This document shows, one piece after another, positions 53,311 to 63,212 of a DNA stretch of 64,000 bases (within the stretch, counting starts at the first letter, position 1; each line of letters opens with the position of its first letter). A program made the position numbers and the translations under genes. Source of the stretch: Brevipalpus yothersi (taxonomy: Eukaryota; Arthropoda; Arachnida; Trombidiformes; Tenuipalpidae). The stretch covers positions 1 through 64,000 of the forward strand of contig QZCP01000191.1 of NCBI GenBank assembly GCA_003956705.1, written 5' to 3'. Under the pieces are notes generated by a model. That model made no database searches. It worked only from the letters and a program-made list of their open reading frames with translations, and had not been told where the DNA came from.

Positions 53311-54135
53311 CAGAATCTCATATCATGTATGCAATCTGACCGCAGAACACAGAATTTTTTCTCTGTGTATTCCTCCTCTTCTTCTTCACCTTCTTCTCTT
53401 CTTCTTCCCAAAGTTTGAGCTCAATAAAAGAAATGGATTCAAACCATTAAAGCGCTTCATCGAATCAGGTTGTTAGAGATAGAGATAGAGAATACACATA
53501 CACACAGTGTTCATGAAAAATTCATCAAAACTGATCCTCACTTGTATACTTTTGGTGTGTTTCGGGATATGTTTACCCACTTTAGATCTGATTCTAGTGT
53601 ATCCCAAAAATCGTTGCCCAGTGGACAGTAACAATGGATACTCTCTCTTCAAGTAGAAAAAACTTGAGAACTTCTACTGGAGAGAGAGAGAGAGAATGGA
53701 AATAGAAATAGAATGGTGGAGAATTTGAAATTCATGACATTCTAATTTCGGAAGTGAAAACATGATAAAGCAAGATTTTGAAATATCTTTCTCAAATTTC
53801 CTGGATTGAACGAAGAGGTAAAATCAGGCAACAAATTCGTAGATCATCAGCCATGAACAGCAGGATGGAACTTTTGCCTCTCTACTTTTCCAACAAATTC
53901 CGTCATTTATCGTTCATCAAATTGTAACAAACTCTAATGGAATATCTATGAGCTTTTTCCAGACAAGTCTCCAAGATGAGTCTACACATACATACACGTA
54001 CACAAACAAGCCTTCTTCACCTCCTCTTCTTCTTCCCTCTCTTTACAAACATCAAGAGAGAAACCCTTTTTTGTATGTCTCTCAAACCTTCTTTCTCCTA
54101 TTCTTTTCTTGATGATTGAGAGTGTAGATTCAAGA

Positions 54136-54198
<63 letters not shown>

Positions 54199-54536
54199 TC
54201 ACACCAAAATGCTCTTGGCTCATCAATACTATCAGTACTTGGAATACATTAGGTGGCATCAACTGGCTGGCGAACAGTGAATGACAACAGGAAACAGTAA
54301 GATATTCCAAGAGAATTTCGAGCATGGGAATCCCAATGGTCTAGGGTTTTTGAGGAAAGATAGTAACAGTAGTTACTGAGAAGTATTAGCAGTAGAAGTT
54401 CTTTTCTACGAGAAGTGGGATGGAATTTGAAAAATCAAAGTGAAACCGTATGAATGTATCCATCAATGTGAAAAGAGTCCAATAGTTTGTAATCATCAGA
54501 TTAGTATTGTAAAAAGAAAACGATGAAGAGAGAATG

Positions 54537-54600
<64 letters not shown>

Positions 54601-56107
54601 ACTAAAAGAGCATCCAAATACACTATGATAGATGGTGTATTGAATTTTTGCCCATTTCTCATGCATAACTGGGCCTGGTGAGGTATATTACTTTGGTAGT
54701 GAGAGTGAGAGAGACAAAGTCGAAACAATTCAGATATGAATGAATGGATTGGAAAGTAGTAGTAGCGTAATAATGATTGTTGTTGGTCTCACAAAAATGC
54801 CTTTGAACACACAAAAGCAAGTGGGAAAGAGAGAGGAGAGAGGAAATAATAATAAAAATGAAACGCTACTTACACTTGATGTACAAAACGGAGGCAACAA
54901 TGAGGCAACCAGTGACAATGGCCAGTATAATTGTCAAAATTATGAATGGCAAATAGGCAACTTGATCATCATCGTCTTTCAAAAGTTTACCATCCAAAGA
55001 TGGTCCACCGGGTGAATAATATGATGATGATGCAGTTGATGAAGCATTAATAGAATTGATCATTGAATTGTTTGGACAATTTTTTGATGATACTATTGCT
55101 TTATTTTGCGGTGAACACGAGTAAGTTGCCGTTGATGAGGATCGTTGATCACAACAAGCAAGTGGCTCGTGGCTACTTTTGGGTGACGATAATGTTCCAC
55201 ACAAATCACATGCCAATGTAACTGTTCGATGTGAATTAGTACCACTACACTGGCGACTTGGTGAAGCCAAAGTGGTTGATATGTGTCCATTATTGCCGAT
55301 TGTTACCGAAAGATCAGGCTTACAATCACACGAATGTGTGGTCAATTGTGATCTAGTTTGAGGATTGTGACAAAGTGGCGAATTTTGTTGATGACTCAAT
55401 TGTAATGGTGGTTGTGGAGATGTGTAGTGATTCAGATCACAATCAGGATGATCACAGATAATACCACCGTTTGGTAGTACATTTGGAATACATTCTGACA
55501 TTGGATTGATGATAATGTGTTGATTGGTGGTCAAACATGGACTCAAATTTGTTCCACCTCCACCACCAATACCGGCATCATCGATCTCGGTGTCATCGAC
55601 TTGTTCACTTTGATCATCATCCACCACGTTACCATTACAAATGATCACATCTTTTGTTGCTGTTGAACAATCATTGCTACTACTACTGTTACCATTTCGA
55701 TGATGATGATGTTGATCTTTAATGTCAACTCTTGAACATTGATTCAATTTGATCTGATAATGGTGTTCTGGTGATGATTGATATGTGTGCTGTTGCTGAG
55801 AAGATAATATGTGCTGTGGTTGTCCGTGGATCGATTGATCGGTATGATGATGATTGTGATGATCAGATGAACACAAAAGCGATGGATCCTCATGAATACA
55901 AGCACTCACAATCTGAATATCATTGGCCAAATCATTGGTTGAATTATTGGAATGAAAAATACCACATGCAGTATTGATTGGCTCAAAGTGGACACGTTTA
56001 CAATCATATTGATGATTTGATATCACTGTTGAGCCATCAGAACACATACCGTACGAAGTACCGTTAATCATGTTACAATGGCCATTTGAACACTCGTTTA
56101 TCGGCAT
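22333..56107 (-). CDS. AGRN: Agrin (heparan sulfate proteoglycan core), 11 exons
   Basis: Eleven minus-strand exons (listed separately) sum to 4185 nt with every phase matching, giving 1394 residues. Order: Cys/His-rich N-terminal region (1-382), transmembrane segment (about 383-409), follistatin/Kazal modules 1-2 (about 424-587), 3-4 (588-725) and 5 (740-810), lustrin-like Cys module (819-861), agrin-type GCC linker (870-878), two laminin-EGF modules (893-996), Kazal 6 (about 1005-1075), Ser/Thr-rich linker (to about 1170), one laminin G (about 1172-1355), and a 39-residue tail. The laminin-EGF segment (GSY..CDP.T.QC.CR..VGGL.CDRC, then VRDDCEQMTG.C.CK.G) matches vertebrate agrin closely. 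Agrin is an extracellular matrix or cell-surface proteoglycan of basement membranes and synapses. SEA, laminin G2 and G3 are not found. The N-terminal exon is the least certain member. Confidence 0.88.
22824..24739 (-). other. Agrin intron 10
   Basis: 1.9 kb between the two halves of the laminin G domain. It contains a (TTC)n microsatellite near 23541-23591 and short GA/CT runs near 24170-24230. The longer frames here are repeat-driven. I see no further agrin exon. Confidence 0.6.
23541..23591. repeat. (TTC)n trinucleotide repeat
   Basis: About 17 TTC units in agrin intron 10. On the minus strand it translates to poly-Lys or poly-Glu, which creates a spurious long frame. Confidence 0.95.
24740..25444 (-). 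CDS. AGRN: Agrin exon 10: Kazal 6, linker, first half of laminin G
   Basis: 705 nt, phase 1 to 1. Kazal 6 (LCASDGSTYTGECDM), then about 90 Ser/Thr-rich residues, a possible glycosylated stretch, where vertebrate agrin has its SEA domain. The first half of laminin G follows (AFSGESSLEL, LYNGQTSTGEGDFVS). Acceptor CTTTTCAG, donor CAAG|GTAAG. Confidence 0.9.
25649..25792 (-). CDS. AGRN: Agrin exon 9: laminin-EGF 2
   Basis: 144 nt, phase 1 to 1. Second laminin-EGF module with CSCNRSGSVRDDCEQMTGRC, the agrin signature at this place. Acceptor AACAG, donor CATG|GTAAAT. Confidence 0.9.
26927..27004 (-). CDS. AGRN: Agrin exon 8: end of laminin-EGF 1
   Basis: 78 nt, phase 1 to 1, after an 80-bp intron. 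It completes the laminin-EGF module with GLHCDRCKPGYWG and NGCT. Donor ACTC|GTAAGT. Confidence 0.88.
27085..27666 (-). CDS. AGRN: Agrin exon 7: Kazal 5, lustrin-like module, start of laminin-EGF 1
   Basis: 582 nt, phase 1 to 1. It holds a follistatin/Kazal module, then a lustrin-like cysteine module (PLIDPITGREYFC, CPPNSYC, CC) not known to me from vertebrate agrin. Next come the agrin-type AFGCCPDG...GCPS linker and most of the first laminin-EGF module. Confidence 0.9.
27863..27899. repeat. (GA)n tract
   Basis: About 37 bp of GA in the intron between agrin exons 6 and 7. Confidence 0.97.
28370..28714. repeat. Facing (CT)n and (GA)n tracts
   Basis: A CT tract of about 63 bp (28370-28433) faces a GA tract of about 64 bp (28651-28714) across about 220 bp, within agrin intron 6. 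The arms are mutually complementary and could form a long hairpin in DNA or pre-mRNA. Confidence 0.95.
29416..29749 (-). CDS. AGRN: Agrin exon 6: Kazal 3 and follistatin/Kazal 4
   Basis: 334 nt, phase 0 to 1. Kazal core PVCGTDGNTYANDCEL, then a follistatin-like half (CINVHCQYGSHC...CVCPKEC) and a second Kazal core PVCSTHGVTYVNECYL. Acceptor CATCACAG, donor ATGA|GTAAGT. Confidence 0.9.
30669..30696. repeat. Three copies of a 10-bp unit
   Basis: The unit gaatcgcatc is repeated almost three times in agrin intron 5, which is otherwise free of long repeats. Confidence 0.8.
31028..31119 (-). CDS. AGRN: Agrin exon 5: follistatin half-module 3
   Basis: A short 92-nt exon, phase 1 in and phase 0 out, with GCSNVHCQFYSNC and CLCPEECLP. 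Acceptor TCATGCAG, donor CCA|GTAAGT. The following Kazal half lies in exon 6, which starts in phase 0, so this exon explains that phase change. Confidence 0.82.
31921..31976. repeat. Interrupted (CT)n tract
   Basis: A mostly CT stretch with a few interruptions, in agrin intron 4. Confidence 0.9.
33006..33236 (-). CDS. AGRN: Agrin exon 4: follistatin/Kazal module 2
   Basis: 231 nt, phase 1 to 1. Follistatin-like half with PCDIVKCDNGSVC, then Kazal core ICASDGSFYTNECVM, ending AENCG. Acceptor GTTTCAG, donor TGTG|GTAAG. It is separated from exon 3 by 10.9 kb. Confidence 0.9.
36079..36132. repeat. (CT)n tract
   Basis: About 54 bp of CT in agrin intron 3. Confidence 0.97.
37379..37433. repeat. 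(GA)n tract
   Basis: About 55 bp of GA in agrin intron 3. It faces a shorter CT tract at 37089-37118. Confidence 0.97.
44186..44443 (-). CDS. AGRN: Agrin exon 3: follistatin/Kazal module 1
   Basis: 258 nt, phase 1 to 1. It encodes a follistatin-like Cys cluster and a Kazal core with VCGTDNVTYPSECHL, ending HRGACG. The module carries an insertion with Ser/Asn between its two halves. Acceptor TTTCTAG, donor TGTG|GTGAG. Confidence 0.88.
44841..44876 (-). CDS. AGRN: Agrin exon 2: 36-nt microexon
   Basis: A 36-nt phase 1-1 cassette between a pyrimidine-rich acceptor ending TTTGCACAG and a donor GAAG|GTAAG. It adds 12 residues just after the membrane span and could be skipped without changing the frame. 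Confidence 0.5.
46417..46472. repeat. (GA)n tract
   Basis: About 56 bp of GA in agrin intron 1. Confidence 0.97.
48297..48350. repeat. (GA)n tract
   Basis: About 54 bp of GA in agrin intron 1, preceded by short GATA-type units. Confidence 0.97.
50598..50680. repeat. (GA)n tract containing one N
   Basis: About 80 bp of GA with an undetermined base at 50645 and one interruption near the end. The single N marks an unresolved join, so the tract length is unreliable. Confidence 0.95.
52608..52655. repeat. (GA)n tract
   Basis: About 48 bp of mostly pure GA in agrin intron 1. Confidence 0.95.
53248..53310. repeat. (GA)n tract
   Basis: About 60 bp of GA with one interruption near its end, in agrin intron 1. 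Confidence 0.95.
54139..54196. repeat. (GA)n tract
   Basis: About 58 bp of GA, near agrin exon 1. Confidence 0.97.
54537..54597. repeat. (GA)n tract
   Basis: About 60 bp of GA, about 280 bp downstream of the agrin exon 1 donor in transcript sense. Confidence 0.97.
54874..56107 (-). CDS. AGRN: Agrin exon 1: Cys/His-rich region and TM segment
   Basis: 411 codons plus one base, ending at AAGT|GTAAGT. An in-frame TGA lies seven codons upstream of the ATG, supporting this start. No signal peptide is present. The region is rich in Cys, His, Ser and Gln with poly-His and poly-Gly runs. Residues about 383-409 are a clear membrane span, preceded by KDDDD and followed by YIKCK or YIKY depending on splicing. 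Vertebrate TM-agrin is type II, but the charges here favour the opposite orientation. It joins exon 2 or exon 3 in phase across a 10-kb intron, so membership of agrin is inferred; it could be a separate gene. Confidence 0.6.
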
Positions 56108-56650
56108 TTTGGCGCCTTTTTTTCTTCACCTCTATCGAGATTGAAGATTCGTTTCGTGTCACTCGGCTGGACACACGAAATTTGATCAATTTGAATAGGG
56201 AATCAATGTGAAATAAATCAGATATGATTAAGTGATAAATTTACTTGAATAAAGAATTGTTCCACTGAATAAACAATGAAATCATTTGAGGCCATTTTCT
56301 GGTGAATGTGTGTGTGTGTGTGTATGTATGTTTATATATATGTGTGAGTGTGTATGTGTTTCCAAAACAAATCAAAGCGAAATGTAATCAAAGTTTGGAC
56401 AGAGAAAGTCCAGTAAATAAAGGTTGATTGCAATTGATTTCGATGGAAACATGAGCAAATAATGAGAAAACGATTCGCCGTTTCATTGTGAACATCACGT
56501 CAAGAGAAAGAAGAATAAGAAGAAGAATAAAACTAATACAAGGGAGAAACTTGTGGAAGTGAATCCAGAACTTGTGAGCAGATAGAATGAAAAAGATTCG
56601 ACAGAGAAAAGTCGATGAAAGAGAGAGAGACGCTAGAGTGAGAAAGTATG

Positions 56651-56681
<31 letters not shown>

Positions 56682-56757
56682 TTTGAAAACGGAATGCAAT
56701 TCTCACAGAATACATAAGATGCATGAGCTTTTCATTGAGATTCCCTAAAAGAGAGAA

Positions 56758-56821
<64 letters not shown>

Positions 56822-58655
56822 ATTCTTCCCTAGATACTGAGCTGTAGATATTCGTAAATATTGGTTATGCACCTGAAAGAGAGTCTTCCTTACCTCAGTG
56901 ACTAGAAAAACATTCCTTAGATTGGTAAATGAAGAAAAATGAGGTGAAAGAGAGAGATGCAGAATGAGAAACTATTATTTTCAACTTACTTCCTTTCTCT
57001 CCCTTCTAACCCTATTTAGGTGAACAATATTCGCTCAAACTTGAACTTATATTCTCGTCTTTTTCTTGGACGGTGTTCTTTTTTCTATTGTCTTATTTTG
57101 AGCTCTCTGTTGTGATCCAGGCAATCTGGATAAATCCAGTTATGAATGCCTTCTCGAACCAAGAGTGTTCACAATTCGGTCAGAGTAATGTGAACAGAGA
57201 CAATCATCATCGATTCTAATTAATCACTATACTACCAGCCGGAATCCTCAAGATTTCCAGTGTGGTTAAGGCACTTACTTCAGAATGAGAATCGACTAAC
57301 ATTTATCTTGTTAAGCGCCCAGAAAGAATGAATGAAATGCGATTTGAGGCTAGATAGGATAGTAGGAAAAGTTTGCTGCTTGGACAACAGCTTGGATCAG
57401 CAAGATTCACTTAAGGGGATACACAATGGAAAAGTGGTAGTGTGATCGATCGATTAAAAAATTGTTGTCATTCCATTTGTGTGGGAAAAAAGTTTTGTCA
57501 CAATCGGACAAAATTTTAACTGCATTCCTAATGACTGGAGCAATTTTCACTTAGAAATACAGCCCTTAACTTAATCATTAATGAGATGAAAGCGAGAATT
57601 CATCATATATTCAACACAATTAAATAGTTTTCCTAACAAGCTTCTGGGAGACAATTTTCGCTGTCTTCAATAGCACAATGGTCCATTCCACAAAAAGACC
57701 TCGCACCATTTGATGTCTCTGTTCAAGAGCCTCTCCTCCAATTGAATACCAAAATATATCCACCCTCATCAGACAAACTTTCCGGTTGCAAAAAATTCAT
57801 CAATTGAAGATTTAAAAACAGAAATTTTTGGGCCAACGTTAATGTAATAAATGGAAGAAGATTTGGAGTGATTTATAGGTAAATGTTCGTAGAATATTGG
57901 ATGAAATTTTGACCTAGTTGATAGTTATACCATGGCCTCATGATTTTCATTCAAAATAGAGTTCGAATATTCTAGCAGAGTGAGCTACGAGATCATCTAA
58001 TAGACATGAAGCCTCGGAAGATACAGTGTAAATTGATAATTTCTTTGAATATTTGTTTTAAGAGCAAACTGATGAGTGCGAAATAAATTTTGATTTTCGT
58101 TGATTTCCATCAATTTTGCTCCAAAGAGATTACGATCTTGTTGAAATGATAGTCAAAAGACGAGCCAAGCGATGTCAATTTGTTTCAAAAGCAGAACAAG
58201 GAAACTTATGAGACCGGTTTACCAAAATAAGCTTCGTTTTGTAAGAAAGAAAATTGCCTCAAAAGTTTGCCTTGGTCAATTTGTTGAATGTCTTGGAAAA
58301 CGTTGACCAAACAGAAGAGCCACCAATCTCAGCCAACAAGAAGAGGTAATAATAAATGTAACCTTGAGATGAGGAGGACTACAGAAATGATGTTAATGAA
58401 ATCATCAGAAAGAGGCGACATAACATTGAAATAGGCTACATGACATAAGTAGGTTGAATGAGCCTCGTATAAGATTGATGAAGGATGACCTCTATGATGG
58501 TAGTGATTGGTAAACAACGTGAACTATTAACAAATGACAGAGGTACGATTGATAAAGCTCTTCCCATAACTCCTTTCATAGTAGAAAACTTTGTAGATAA
58601 AAAATCATGACACACAGTTATTATAACGAGAAATGAAAATTTAATCTTCATTCTC
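56108..58655. other. Intergenic DNA between agrin and the acyltransferase
   Basis: About 2.5 kb that should include the promoter of agrin exon 1. A (GT)n-rich stretch lies near 56305-56360 and a facing CT/GA pair at 56651-56821. I found no convincing gene. Confidence 0.5.
56651..56821. repeat. Facing (CT)n and (GA)n tracts
   Basis: A CT run (56651-56680) and a GA run (about 56760-56821) separated by about 80 bp, forming an inverted-repeat pair upstream of agrin exon 1. Confidence 0.95.
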
Positions 58656-58661
58656 TTTATT
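58656..58661 (-). terminator. AATAAA polyadenylation signal
   Basis: AATAAA on the minus strand begins five bases after the TAG stop of the acyltransferase gene, implying a very short 3' UTR. Confidence 0.7.
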
Positions 58662-58666
58662 TTAAG

Positions 58667-60490
58667 CTAATTTGCATTCGCAGTTAAAAATAATTCAGAA
58701 GGGTCTGGTCTACGAACCGCACTTATTTTGCGACTGTATTCACTTTGGACTTTGGCTCTCATCTCTGGTTTAACTCGCTGGCGTTTCAATTGTCCATCCC
58801 AATCTAAATCAATAAGGCCTCCACGTGAAGCGATAGCTTTCTTTACTCGATTAGCGAAATCTACAGCCGATTCGTTTTCCTGTAAAGATGAAAAAAAGTG
58901 ACCAGTAAGTAAATGAGGCAATAAAATTCAATGAAAGTGAAGGCATTAAGAGTCTCTCAAACTATCACCTAAAGCTCAATTAGAGACGATACAAGTAGAA
59001 AAATCTCTCAAGCATAAGTGTCCCTATTTTTCACGAGTTTCTCGAACCATCTTAATTGAGATGAATTAAGATTGAAAAAAGTATCGTCTATCGTTAAGGA
59101 GACTGAACAATGGTGGACAAAAAAGTCTTACCATTCTGGTCATCGGTTGCATATAATAAACATCACATACGATGGCCCAACTGGTCATCATTCTTAGAAT
59201 GTAAGTAAAATATCCATATCTACTTGAATCCCAGAATGGATCTCCAAAAATTTGATCATACTTAATCGCTACAGGATAAACGACATCAACCACTTCGAAG
59301 CTACCCTTCTTGAACATCATCACAGCAGAATTATTAATACACGTTCCTTCGGGAAATATGAGTATTGGAAGTTTGTTTGGATCTTCGATATGCTGTTGCA
59401 TTTTTCTGATAACCGCACTGCGATCTTTGACCTCAAAACGATCAAAAAAACAATGTGATGTAGCTCGATTGAGAGAATTTTCAAAAAATCCCAAAAATCC
59501 GGTATGCAATTGTCCCACAAGAGCATAGGAATTATCATTATGAAGAATGAGGACATCCAATGGAGAGGTATGGTTGGCAACACACAACGATCCACCTTTG
59601 GGCTTATAATGAACATCATGATAATTAATTATAGCTGATAGGCTCCTGGAAAGTATACGAAAAGATATCACACTAGTATGAGCGTATAGCCAACGTTTGA
59701 ATGGGCCCTCGGACACTAAGCCGACGAACGCAGTACTGGCCACCAGGTAAGCCATTCCGCAGAGGAATATGAAAAGACGTATAGGGAGAAGGACCATAAA
59801 TCTGACTATCCAGCCAATGGACCACAAAAATAATAGCTTGTAGGAAACATTGAGATAATTTTTGTTGGTTCGTGTGAGTAAATTCCATGTTTGAAGTTCC
59901 TCTGTAGAAAAACGCTTGGTGACTTGATCGTCAACCACTGCTTCAATACCTTTAACAGCAAAATCAAAAATATGGGACAAATCGAACTCTTGAACATAAT
60001 CTCCATCATCATCACCTGAACGGTGAAAAAACTCGGGACCTGTTTTAATCTCTTTGGAGGAACCATGAAAACCTTCTCTATTAAGTTGAAGATCTTCCTC
60101 ATCGGAAGAAGATGTTTCCCAGTCAGTACTGCGAAGTCTGTGTAGCCGTATTTTTCTTTCCTCTTTCTCAATGGTCTGCCGGCAGAACTGTAGAGCAAGT
60201 GGAGAGGGAAAAAAAGACAAGAATTACTATCAATAGTGGTCAAGTTGAATGATGGTCATAAGATAGATTGTGAGAATCTTGATCAACTGGCCGAATGACA
60301 ACAGAGATAACGTGATCTTGAATCTCAAACGGAATCTTACCTCAAAAATATGTATCAATAATCTCACATAACATCGACTAAATCCCGTTTTGAGTCCCAA
60401 AGTAGACACAGTTAAGAGATATACTACAATTAACATGGGCAAATAAATTATCACATTCAATGAGACTTCTTTAACCCAATCGACAACCAT
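58667..60490 (-). CDS. Glycerol-3-phosphate acyltransferase, GPAT3/4 type
   Basis: Three exons, 60490-60341, 60187-59132 and 58879-58667, all phase 0, give 472 residues (human GPAT4 has 456). The enzyme transfers an acyl group from acyl-CoA to sn-glycerol-3-phosphate at the ER membrane, the first step of glycerolipid synthesis. Catalytic motif I is NHTSPLD (His256, Asp261); motif III is FPEGTCINNS at 328-337; PVAIKYD follows, and MMTSWAIVCDV matches the GPAT3/4 subgroup. Hydrophobic segments lie at about 13-31 and 168-207. Residues about 70-120 are an acidic linker with a phosphorylation-like SSSDEED run. The C-terminus (DFANRVKKAIASRGGLIDLDWDG) is also GPAT3/4-like. I cannot separate GPAT3 from GPAT4 orthology. 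Introns are 153 and 252 bp. Confidence 0.93.
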
Positions 60491-61744
60491 GATGATTGTG
60501 GGTATGAGATGATGATTTTCAGATATGATAGATGAATGTTAATGATAATGGTGGTAATATCAGAGGTGGTTTTTGTGTGTGTATGTGTGTATGGTGTGTG
60601 TCTTACAAGATTATGAAAGTGGAAGAAGAGAAGAGGCTCTTATGGAACCTTTTCCTTTTCACTTGATCACGGATTACAATCAATTACAATCAAGCCACAA
60701 TATCAGATTTGAAAGCAGAATCACAGTAAATGTTGCCAATACTCAAGAAGAAGCTTTCTCTATTATAATTACAGACAAACAGTTAAATGGCTTGTCATCA
60801 AGTTTTGTCTCAACACAACTCTTCATCACATTGAATTCGAATGAATTAAAGTTAAATAATTATCAAAAAAAGAATAAAGTAAAGATGTGAACACAGAAAA
60901 CACATTCACTTAAACACCTAGACACATATCAGTATCAATCGTGGTATGTTTTGGGCGATCAATGATATACACATTGGAGCAATTACAGTTCCGATTGTTG
61001 ATAATGTTTATGTTCACTACTTATTCTCCTTTGTGTAGATGTTGACTAATCACCATCTCATTTAGTCTATGGATGTAGAGACAGTAATAAATATGCAATA
61101 GAATCCATCACAAATTTTTTGAACGCAAGAAAAATGTAAGTGAAGTGAGAGAGCAAAAAGTAAACACAAATCAAATGTTTGAAATCAAATCAAAGCTGCT
61201 TCCAAATGCAAATGTGATTATTGTAATTAAATTGACCATGTAATACTAGTAGTAGCAGCAGTAGTAATACAAGTACTAGTTAATATACAAGATGGGCAAA
61301 ATAAAGTAAGAAGTAAGAAGAAGAAGAATGTAGAGATGATAATATTTGATGATGCATTTTTACCGGCTACTCAAAGAGCAACATCACCATCAACATCATA
61401 AAATTAACATATACACAATCCACATGTAGAAGGAGGTTGACAATATGATGACATTATGGGTCAATATAAACATACACAGACAATCATCTTATTCATATTG
61501 AGAACACGATTTAAACTATAGAGAAGAGAAAATTTTCATGATAAAAATTTTTTCCTCCAAACACACAAACATTATATACTGATTGTATACATTATTCCGT
61601 TGCCCTCTATCAGAACATAAGAAATAGAACTCTGAGTACTAGCAAAGTTCTAATTTATTCTTCGGAACAAAAAGAGAATATGTCGCACGAGGCTTTTTCT
61701 CTTATACATACAGTAGGGTTTTAAAAAATATATATTTCACACCA
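60491..61744. other. Intergenic DNA
   Basis: About 1.25 kb with a (GT)n-like run near 60570-60600 and short (AGT)n runs near 61241-61280. It should hold the acyltransferase promoter and the 3' UTR of the zinc-finger gene. No gene is supported. Confidence 0.5.
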
Positions 61745-63027
61745 TTAAACTTTACTTTCTTTCGATTTGGTTGATTTTCTAGCTGCTTCGATGAAATAAT
61801 TGTTGACACTTTTCGATGCTATCTCTGCATCTTTGCCGGCTTGTATCGTCTCTCTATTATATACTGCGCCATTACCAGGGCATAGATAACCAATATTTAA
61901 ATCAATATTGTGCTGTCTTTTGTAATGTCGTTTGAAACCACGTTCGTCGAGAAAATATGTTGGACATTTATTACATTTGCACCAGAAGCCTGAATGATAG
62001 CGTTGAATGTGTATTAGTAGCTCATGCCGTTTGGTCATCGAATGACCACAGAATATACACCAATGGGTTGAGGTTCCTGAGTGACCTGAGCAGGGGGCAT
62101 GTGTTATCAACTGGCTTAGATTATGAATGGTAAGAAAAGGGAGCTTTCCTTCTTTCAATGATTTGATGATTTTTAGCTTTCCAATACTCGAAAAAGTGGC
62201 TTCATTCATAATGACAGTGTCCTTTGACCAACATTCCACAAATATTTCACTTGATGTGACATTGCCCGTAAGTAAATAATGATTACCACCAAGAGCGAGT
62301 GGAGATACTCCTTTTTGTCCCATGATTTGATCTGGTGGTGAATGTTGATTATCTGTAAAAAGGGTATAATCATTACTGCTTTTACAATCACATTGGACTT
62401 GATCTAATGGACCATCGCCTTCTGGTAGGCAGAAGATAACTGAAGTATTCGAATTTATCATTGTGTTTGAGGCATTATTTTTTGTGTGGGTTTGATCACT
62501 AGATGTACCACAAATAGTGTGATCATCTGGATTATCCATAATTGATTCCATAGAGAGCTGTTCGTGAGATATCTTAATTAAACTTGAGATGTCTTTTGTG
62601 AAGGTAACCATGTATTCATTTTTTCTTCTTTTTAGAACTCCTCCAAACGATTTCAGAACATTACCGAACGTTGTAAAGTTTGCTGGCCATATAAAACCTT
62701 GTGAGAGAAATTTATCGAATTCTAACACAATTTCTTTATCGACGTTGAGAGCTGTAATATAGATTGTCTTTTTGGGATCTTTTACATACACTTGAACCAC
62801 ATTTTTTATGTAACTTGTCCACTGATTAGATGAAAACGATAACTTGTAATTGTAACCGCAGAAGACTATACTTTGATTAGTTGAATGATTAAATACCAAG
62901 TTGGACACGAGCTTGAAACTGGAAATAAAATAAAATAAAAATAAAAACAAAATCAGAAATTGCACATTAGTATAGATGGCGCTATAGTCTTATATATGGC
63001 AGAGTTGATGAAAGCAGAACAAATCAT
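61745..63027 (-). CDS. Protein with two C2H2 zinc fingers
   Basis: The main exon is 62918-61745. Residues 308-329 and 336-357 (411-residue model) are two C-X2-C-X12-H-X4-H fingers joined by an unusual short linker, SGFWCK, instead of TGEKP. The N-terminal 300 residues are not recognised; they are Ser/Asn-rich with no other domain that I can see. Probably a nuclear nucleic-acid-binding protein. The 5' end is uncertain. The acceptor TTATTTCCAG at 62919 follows a long T-rich tract. A first exon 63027-62966 with donor AT|GTGCAA would give a 47-bp intron and keep the frame, but that donor is weak. A TATATAAG sequence lies inside the proposed first exon, so an alternative start further downstream is possible. 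Confidence 0.7.
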
Positions 63028-63212
63028 TTGCGTTGTTGTTATCAAAGCATTATTAAGAGGTGTTCTGATTCATATTAATTAAATTGTGATTGAAATTTGT
63101 TAATTAATTCAAATCTCTCAATTAATACAATATATAAACTACTCGTGAACACAGTGCAAGAAGCTCAGAGTTGCAATCAATATTGTGTGAAGTATTATTG
63201 GAACATCGCACG
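63028..63212. promoter_or_regulatory. Divergent promoter region
   Basis: Only 185 bp separate the proposed start codons of the zinc-finger gene (minus) and the small Cys/His-motif gene (plus). The interval is AT-rich, with palindromic TTAATTAA-like elements. It presumably acts as a bidirectional promoter; that is inference from spacing. Confidence 0.4.

Larger units (their letters stand above)
44877..54873 (-). other. Agrin intron 1 (10.0 kb)
   Basis: No coding exon is recognised. It carries the densest microsatellite load of the window: 46417-46472, 48297-48350, 50598-50680, 52608-52655, 53248-53310, 54139-54196 and 54537-54597. All seven of these read GA on the plus strand and CT on the transcribed strand. 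Confidence 0.55.

Noticed and set aside
58436..58651. 71-codon minus-strand frame with a hydrophobic start just after the acyltransferase
   Set aside because: Its ATG overlaps the polyadenylation signal region of the upstream gene. No other evidence supports a gene.
60573..60890. 105-codon plus-strand frame
   Set aside because: Begins in a GT-rich repeat, has low-complexity composition and no recognisable domain. More likely promoter or UTR DNA of flanking genes.
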